This document shows positions 59,179 to 64,000 of a stretch of 64,000 nt of DNA, in pieces. The notes beneath the pieces were generated by a model, which was not told the DNA's origin, searched no databases, and saw only the letters and a list, made by a program, of their open reading frames with translations. Both the position numbers and the translations under genes were made by a program. Positions within the stretch are counted from its first letter, which is position 1. Every line of letters starts with the position of its first letter. This DNA is from Desulfosarcina ovata subsp. ovata (GTDB taxonomy: Bacteria; Desulfobacterota; Desulfobacteria; Desulfobacterales; Desulfosarcinaceae): the NCBI RefSeq assembly GCF_009689005.1, contig NZ_AP021879.1:6295724-6359723 (forward strand). Reading direction: 5' to 3'.

Positions 59179-61165
59179 ACGGACAACCATTACTGTGAAT
59201 GCCACCAACGCCCACCAACCGATCATCCTGGCCCCGGCCGGCAACCGGGCCGCTTTTCTGGCCGCCCTGGCCGCCGGCGCCGATGCCATCTATTGCGGTC
59301 TCAAATCCATGTCGGCGCGCATGGAGGCCAAGAATTTCTCTCTTGAGGAACTTGCCCAACTGGTGCGACTGGCCCATGATCGGGGAACGAAAGTTTATGT
59401 GACGCTCAATACACTGATCAAACCGGATGAAGTGCAGCCGGCCGGCCAGATCATCGATATTCTCGGCCGCCAGGTCCGGCCCGACGCCCTGATCGTCCAG
59501 GACCCGGGAGTTGTGGGGCTGGCCCGCCAGGCGGGATTCGACGGCGAAATTCATCTCTCCACCCTGGCCAACGTCAGCTTCCCCAGGGCCCTGGGATTCG
59601 TCGCCCGCCACTTGAACGTGGACCGCGTGGTGGTTCCCCGGGAACTCTCCATTGACGAGATCAAGGCCATGGCCGGCGCCTGCCCCAAAACCTTGAGCAT
59701 TGAGGCCTTTATCCATGGGGCACTCTGCTACGGTGTTTCCGGCCGTTGTTACTGGAGCAGCTACATGGGCGGCAAAAGCGGGCTCCGGGGAAGGTGTGTC
59801 CAGCCCTGCCGGCGCTATTATCGTCAGGGCGGGCAGGCCGTCCGGACCTTCTCCTGCCAGGATTTTTCCGTGGACGTACTGGTCAAGATTCTGGGGCAGG
59901 TGAAAAAAGTGGTTTCCTGGAAGATCGAGGGGCGCAAAAAAGGGCCCCACTACGTCTATTACACGGTGACTGCCTATCGCATGCTTCGGGACCAGGGGCA
60001 CGACGTGAACATCAAACGCGATGCACTGGCGCTGCTGGACCAGGCGCTGGGTCGGGAGCGGTCGCACTACCGGTTTTTGCCCCAGCGTCCCCAGACCCCC
60101 ATCGATACCCGGCGACAGACCGCCTCGGGGCTTTTCATGGGCAAGGTGCAGGGACCGGCCAAAAACCCATGGGTCGTCGTCCGCCACACGCTTTTGCCTG
60201 GCGATGTCCTGCGCATCGGCTACGAGGACGAGGCGGTCCACAGCATCTGCCGGGTGACCCGGCATGTGCCCCAGAAAGGACGCTATCCCTTGAAGCTGGG
60301 CGGAACGCGGACGCCCCGGTCCGGGGCACCGGTGTTTCTCACCGATCGCCGCGAAAAAGCGCTGGAAGCGATGATCGCCGAGGTGGAGGCGGGGGGGGCA
60401 CCGCCAGAGGAGATCGGGCCGTCCACGTTCACTACCACGCTTCCCACGCCCATGCTGAAAAAACAGCGGCCACTGGAGATGCGCGTGGGGCGCACGCCGA
60501 CCCGCAGCACAGGCCGCCATGCCACGGGCATCTGGCTTTCCGAGACCGCCGTGGCCAACATCGGCCGGTCGGCTGGCGAAAACCTGTGGATCTGGCTGCC
60601 GCCGGTGCTCTGGCCGGACGACCAGGACCGCGTCGCCGGTCTGGTGAGCCGGAGTCTGGAAAAAGGCGTGCGCCGGTTTGTTCTCAACATGCCCTGGCAG
60701 ATGGCCCTGTTCAACCGTCCCCAGGGACTGACCCTGTGGGCCGGGCCGTTTTGCAATGCCGCTAATGCCCTCTGCCTGGAAAGCTTCCGCACCCTGGGGT
60801 TTGCCGGCGCCTTTGTGAGCCCCGAACTGGGGGAAACGGGTATCCTCACCCTGTGCCGCCAGCGGCCGCTTCCCCTGGGCATCGTGCTTTCCGGCCACTG
60901 GCCGCTTTGTATTTCCCGTACCCTGGCCGACGGGATGAAACTGCGTGTGCCCTTTGAAAGTCCGCGGGGAGAACAGGCCTGGGCCGAGCAGCACGGACCG
61001 GACTACTGGATTTTTCCCAACTGGAAACTGGACATCACCGAAAAGCGCCGGTTGCTTGAACAGGCCGGCATGCAGATGTTTGTCCACCTGGACGAGCCGG
61101 TGCCGCCCACGGTGACGCTTAAAAAGCGACCCGGGTTGTGGAATTGGAGCATCGGGCTGAAATGA
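59171..61165 (+). CDS. Peptidase U32 family protein (YhbU/RlhA-like)
   Basis: 664 aa from TTG 59171; GTG 59195 is an alternative, and neither has a ribosome site. N-terminal TIM-barrel-like U32 domain: IILAPAGNRAAFLAALAAGADAIYCGLKSMSAR, VYVTLNTLIKPDE, then the U32 signature with cysteines EAFIHGALCYGVSGRCYWSSYMGG...RGRCVQPCRRYY. These Cys residues bind an iron-sulfur cluster in RlhA/UbiU-type proteins, which hydroxylate RNA or ubiquinone precursors, while others are called collagenase-like. A C-terminal beta domain follows. The substrate is unknown. Confidence 0.88.
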   Translation: MTERTTITVNATNAHQPIILAPAGNRAAFLAALAAGADAIYCGLKSMSARMEAKNFSLEELAQLVRLAHDRGTKVYVTLNTLIKPDEVQPAGQIIDILGRQVRPDALIVQDPGVVGLARQAGFDGEIHLSTLANVSFPRALGFVARHLNVDRVVVPRELSIDEIKAMAGACPKTLSIEAFIHGALCYGVSGRCYWSSYMGGKSGLRGRCVQPCRRYYRQGGQAVRTFSCQDFSVDVLVKILGQVKKVVSWKIEGRKKGPHYVYYTVTAYRMLRDQGHDVNIKRDALALLDQALGRERSHYRFLPQRPQTPIDTRRQTASGLFMGKVQGPAKNPWVVVRHTLLPGDVLRIGYEDEAVHSICRVTRHVPQKGRYPLKLGGTRTPRSGAPVFLTDRREKALEAMIAEVEAGGAPPEEIGPSTFTTTLPTPMLKKQRPLEMRVGRTPTRSTGRHATGIWLSETAVANIGRSAGENLWIWLPPVLWPDDQDRVAGLVSRSLEKGVRRFVLNMPWQMALFNRPQGLTLWAGPFCNAANALCLESFRTLGFAGAFVSPELGETGILTLCRQRPLPLGIVLSGHWPLCISRTLADGMKLRVPFESPRGEQAWAEQHGPDYWIFPNWKLDITEKRRLLEQAGMQMFVHLDEPVPPTVTLKKRPGLWNWSIGLK

Positions 61166-61200
61166 ATTGTGGATTTTTAATCTGAAAACTGGAATTTGCT

Positions 61201-62445
61201 TCAGGCCGAACCGCTGAAGCCGCTGTATTCGTCACCGTACTCGCTCATTTCCACACCGTAGACGTCCTCGCCGTCAAAGGAGAAAACGATGTGGGAAGGA
61301 TCGATGGTGCCGTCCGCGGTTTCATTTTGCCGCACGGTAAAGCCGACGGTGGCCGTGTAGGTGTCGGGATCGTAAATGACGTAGTCGGGGTAGTAATCGA
61401 GACTGATCTCCGTGGAGGGGATTTCGTCTCCGTAGTTATAAGTGGTCGCGACGTTGTCACCATCCGCGCGGGTGATGCTCCAGTTGTAAACGTTGGTGAC
61501 CGATGCGATGTCCATGCCCTTGGAGAACTGGAACACCATGGTCATGCTCAACTCGGCTCCGGCGTTTTCCAGGTAACTGTCGATGGCCGACACGGGATAT
61601 CCCGAGGATGTCTGGTAGGGAAACGTGCTGGTCGCGTAGGCAAAGGAAATTTCCGGATTTTCGACCTGATCGATATACAACTCGAGCGTTTCGGCCAGAT
61701 CTTCATCCAGCTCTTCCAGGCCTTCCTGAATTTCCCTTGCCACCTCAAATTCACCCACATCGGCGTAAGCGTACCCCATTTCCGCATAGGCATCGTAAAA
61801 TGTCGGATCAATCTCCAGGGCGGCTTGGAAGTGCTCGATGGCGGTTTCATAATCTTCCATCAATGCATACATTTTCCCCAGACCGTAGTCGCCGGCATAG
61901 CTGTCGGGATCGGATCGCTTTACCTTGTTAAACTGGTATTCCGCCTCTTCGTAGTCTTCGACTTTCAGCAGGGACTCACCATAGGCGTAACGGTTTTCGG
62001 CGGAGTCATCGATTTCCACTGCCTTGCCGTACTGGACCACGGCATCCTCATACCGTTCTTCCGAATAATAGAGCTGGCCCAGCGCCGTGCGGAAATCTGC
62101 ATTGTCGGGATCCCGCATGACGGCCGCTTCATAGGTTTCGATGGCTTTGTCGGTTTCATCCAGTTCTATGTAGGTCTGGGCCAGATATTTGGTGGCATCG
62201 GAACTGTAATCCGAATCCGGATCGAGGGAGATGGATGCTGCAAACGCTTTGGCGGCCTCTTCATAATCGCCATTGGAGTAATACGTGATGCCACTGTTCA
62301 GGAAATTTTCGGCCATTTCCGCCAGGCCGTCTTCTTCGCTGGCCAGGATGGAAAAAATGTCGGTGGCATCCTGTTCGTCCAATACGGTGCCGGTTGATGT
62401 CGACCAGGAAAGTGAATTCGCCAATACGTCTTCTATGCCGCTCAT
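61201..62445 (-). CDS. Acidic TPR-repeat protein with a beta-rich C-terminal domain
   Basis: 414 aa, no signal peptide or membrane helix. Residues about 40-250 hold six TPR repeats (SGITYYSNGDYEEAAKAFAASISLDPDSD..., ALGQLYYSEERYEDAVVQYGKAVEID, YALMEDYETAIEHFQAALEIDPTFYDAYAEMGYAY). Residues 265-400 look like an Ig-like or beta-sandwich domain. The protein is strongly acidic. It may be a scaffold for protein contacts, but no function can be assigned. It stands alone and is convergent with the U32 gene. Confidence 0.8.
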   Translation of the reverse strand: MSGIEDVLANSLSWSTSTGTVLDEQDATDIFSILASEEDGLAEMAENFLNSGITYYSNGDYEEAAKAFAASISLDPDSDYSSDATKYLAQTYIELDETDKAIETYEAAVMRDPDNADFRTALGQLYYSEERYEDAVVQYGKAVEIDDSAENRYAYGESLLKVEDYEEAEYQFNKVKRSDPDSYAGDYGLGKMYALMEDYETAIEHFQAALEIDPTFYDAYAEMGYAYADVGEFEVAREIQEGLEELDEDLAETLELYIDQVENPEISFAYATSTFPYQTSSGYPVSAIDSYLENAGAELSMTMVFQFSKGMDIASVTNVYNWSITRADGDNVATTYNYGDEIPSTEISLDYYPDYVIYDPDTYTATVGFTVRQNETADGTIDPSHIVFSFDGEDVYGVEMSEYGDEYSGFSGSA

Positions 62446-62789
62446 TGATGGGCCTCCTGCCTTGATGTCATTCGCCAGGGCGGATGGTTATTGATTCATC
62501 CGCTTGCCGGGCCGTTTTCAGCCGGGCAGGTGATTTCCATCTAACACTCCCCAATGTACCGGAAACCACTTGATTCTGGTTTCGACTGTTTCAAAAATGA
62601 CTTTAGGGATTTTGGGTTACACGCGAGTAACTTTGTGTAATTCCGGTCCAGCGGCTGCGTGGGAACCAAAATCCCATTGAATTGGAGCACTGGAATGGTA
62701 TGGTGGGCTTCAGAATAAGAAATCGCGTCATTCTGGTCGGCATATCGTTGATAAATTTAAAATTCTATTGATCAGTGAAGGAGCTTTGA
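62446..62789. other. Intergenic region between the TPR and YjbQ genes
   Basis: 344 bp with no supported gene. It carries the divergent upstream regions of both neighbours. GTTAC-ACGCGA-GTAAC (near 62614) is the only small inverted repeat noticed. Confidence 0.5.
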
Positions 62790-63218
62790 ATGGCCGCCAC
62801 CATATTTCATATCACAACGATTGAGGTCGATCTCAATACCGGAATTGATATCCAGGACATAACCGACGATCTGAACCGCATCATTGGCCGCTCCGGCATT
62901 GAAAATGGAATTGCCAATGCCTGTATCGTGGGGAGCACGGGCAGCTTGACCACAATCGAGTTCGAACCGGGGGTTGTTCAGGACCTGAAAGATGCGATTG
63001 ACAGGATCGCGCCGGAAAACCTTGCCTACGCCCACGAATTGGCCTGGCACGACGGCAATGGCCATTCCCATGTCCGAGCGGCATTGTTGGGGCCGTCAAT
63101 CGCCCTGCCGATCAGGAAAGCCTGTTTGAAATTGGGGACGTGGCAACAAGTCGTTGCGATCAATCACGATAATAGAGCCAGGAAGCGTTCAATTGAAGTG
63201 ACGTTGATTGGTGTTTGA
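62790..63218 (+). CDS. yjbQ: YjbQ family protein (UPF0047)
   Basis: 142 aa; AAGGAG lies 6 nt before ATG 62790. The family pattern includes the central Asp/His motif HDGNGHSHVRAALLGPSIALPI and GTWQQVVAINHDNRARKRSIEVTLIG at the end. UPF0047/YjbQ proteins have weak thiamine-phosphate synthase activity in E. coli; their real role is unsettled. The first residues (HITTIEVDLNTGIDIQDITDDLNRII) fit the family. Confidence 0.9.
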   Translation: MAATIFHITTIEVDLNTGIDIQDITDDLNRIIGRSGIENGIANACIVGSTGSLTTIEFEPGVVQDLKDAIDRIAPENLAYAHELAWHDGNGHSHVRAALLGPSIALPIRKACLKLGTWQQVVAINHDNRARKRSIEVTLIGV

Positions 63219-63327
63219 TTTCGGCATCATTCTCACACCCTGGCCGTTTCATTTGAGAAATGAGCTGCGGTAAAAAGGACAGGTCCCTTTTTGAAAAAGC
63301 AATCAAGACACTGGCAGAACTTGTCAA

Positions 63328-64000
63328 TCAAACTGAAGACATAACCCTATCTGACAGATGGTGAACGTCGATACGGAAAAATTCTCTTTGAAATATGCCA
63401 CGAGCTTTTGCAAACTGGTATGCGCGGTCGTCCTCGAAAAGTGTTGAAAAAGGGGGCCCGAAATCAGAAACCGTGACGAGCGCAGAGCAGTCGTGCAAGA
63501 TGAACAGGGAATATGCTTCCGATCCAACGAAGTCACCGATCTGCTGTCCCGTGTGGACGTCCCAGACCCTCGTGTGGTCGCTCCCGACCGTGATGACGAG
63601 CGCGTCGTCGGGGCTGAACGCTGCCCCGAGAACCCCATCGGCGTGACCGAAGAGCTCGTGCACGAGCAAGCCATCTGGCACGCTCCAGATCCTTCCCATG
63701 GAATCACGGCTTATCGTTACGAAGAGCGAGCTGTAACGTTCCTCTGTGATGAGCGCCCGCCGACGGCCGGTCCGCATGTCCCAGGCGCCGATCTCCGTTG
63801 TGGATACCAGGGCGATCACCGTACTGCGGTCGGCGCTCAATTTGGGAACCTCGGCCGGTTGTTTCTTCCCCTCCAGAGCGGGCAGTGCCACTCCATATAC
63901 ACATCAGAAGCGCTCCACGTCACGGCGAAGCGCCCCTCGTGATCGAATGCGGCGCCCGCCACAGGATCGAGGTAGGGCGAGAGCGAACGCGTTTTTCCGC
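63328..64000 (-). pseudogene. WD40-repeat protein, C-terminal part, frameshifted and cut by the window edge
   Basis: The last 187 codons (63328-63891) contain WD40 blades: TEIGAWDMRTGRRRALI, GRIWSVPDGLLVHELFGHADGVLGAAFSPDDALVITVGSDHTRVWDVHTGQQIGDFVGS. Upstream the same frame has a TGA, but another frame continues to the window edge as SPYLDPVAGAAFDHEGRFAVTWSASDVY, a good WD40 blade. One missing base near 63895-63899 would join them (...SDVY-x-GVALPALEGKK). It is either a real frameshift or a sequencing error. The start of the gene is outside the window. Confidence 0.65.

Noticed and set aside
59012..61087. 691-aa minus-strand ORF opposite the U32 gene
   Set aside because: It has no ribosome site and low-complexity Pro/Gly/His composition; the plus-strand U32 signature is unambiguous.

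Overview
The window looks like chromosome of a strictly anaerobic, probably sulfate-reducing member of the Desulfobacterota (Desulfosarcina/Desulfococcus-like). The evidence is gene content: a nickel CO dehydrogenase with CooF, CooC and CooT accessory proteins, a MetV-MetF-HdrA-type methylenetetrahydrofolate reductase cluster, a selenocysteine formate dehydrogenase, and a fatty-acid oxidation block that ends in ETF and a membrane ETF:quinone oxidoreductase. Together these make a Wood-Ljungdahl (C1/CO) module beside a beta-oxidation module. The name of the organism is inference.

Layout. 1-5721: an AMP-binding acyl-CoA synthetase gene is split in two by a 4,228-bp Tn7/Mu-like element (1229-5456). 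The element has TGTCGT...ACGACA ends, arrays of subterminal repeats, a perfect 6-bp target duplication and four genes. Removing it restores the synthetase reading frame exactly. 6.3-10.0 kb: NAD(P)/FAD oxidoreductase, cooF and cooS on the minus strand. 10.1-10.9 kb: a small scrap region with an orphan BrnA-like antitoxin, a group II intron 3'-end relic and a frameshifted small gene. 10.9-15.5 kb: rnd, thrS, a VanZ-like gene and a rhomboid-like gene. 16.0-19.5 kb: a two-domain CoA-transferase facing a PAS/sigma-54 activator.

19.7-28.9 kb is the most interesting part. It holds a Sec-containing formate dehydrogenase facing a minus-strand cluster metV-metF-hdrA-hdrA/mvhD-hdrCB. In the last gene an in-frame UGA replaces a cysteine of the cluster-binding CCG motif, and a hairpin lies 16 nt after it. 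The frame is open on both sides, so I read it as a second selenoprotein. A terminator and a 167-bp imperfect palindrome separate hdrCB from the genes upstream.

29.2-37.8 kb: a TetR regulator, acyl-CoA dehydrogenase, acyl-CoA synthetase, the ETF:quinone oxidoreductase and etfBA. The same TGAATGA/TCATTCA operator type follows a TTGACA promoter in front of both tetR and the oxidoreductase gene, which suggests one fatty-acid regulon. 38-50 kb: EF-G, an M48/TPR protease, parAB, an NYN nuclease, DUF3842, cooT, an IspH-UbiA fusion, a Pif1-like helicase, a flavin reductase and an M24 peptidase. 51-64 kb: a hybrid histidine kinase with a PhnD-like binding protein, asnA, a Ski2-like helicase, cooC, a U32 peptidase-family protein, a TPR protein, yjbQ and the end of a WD40 gene cut by the window edge.

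No rRNA or tRNA gene and no CRISPR array was recognised. Positions and starts come from reading the sequence; family names come from remembered family features, and no database search was run.
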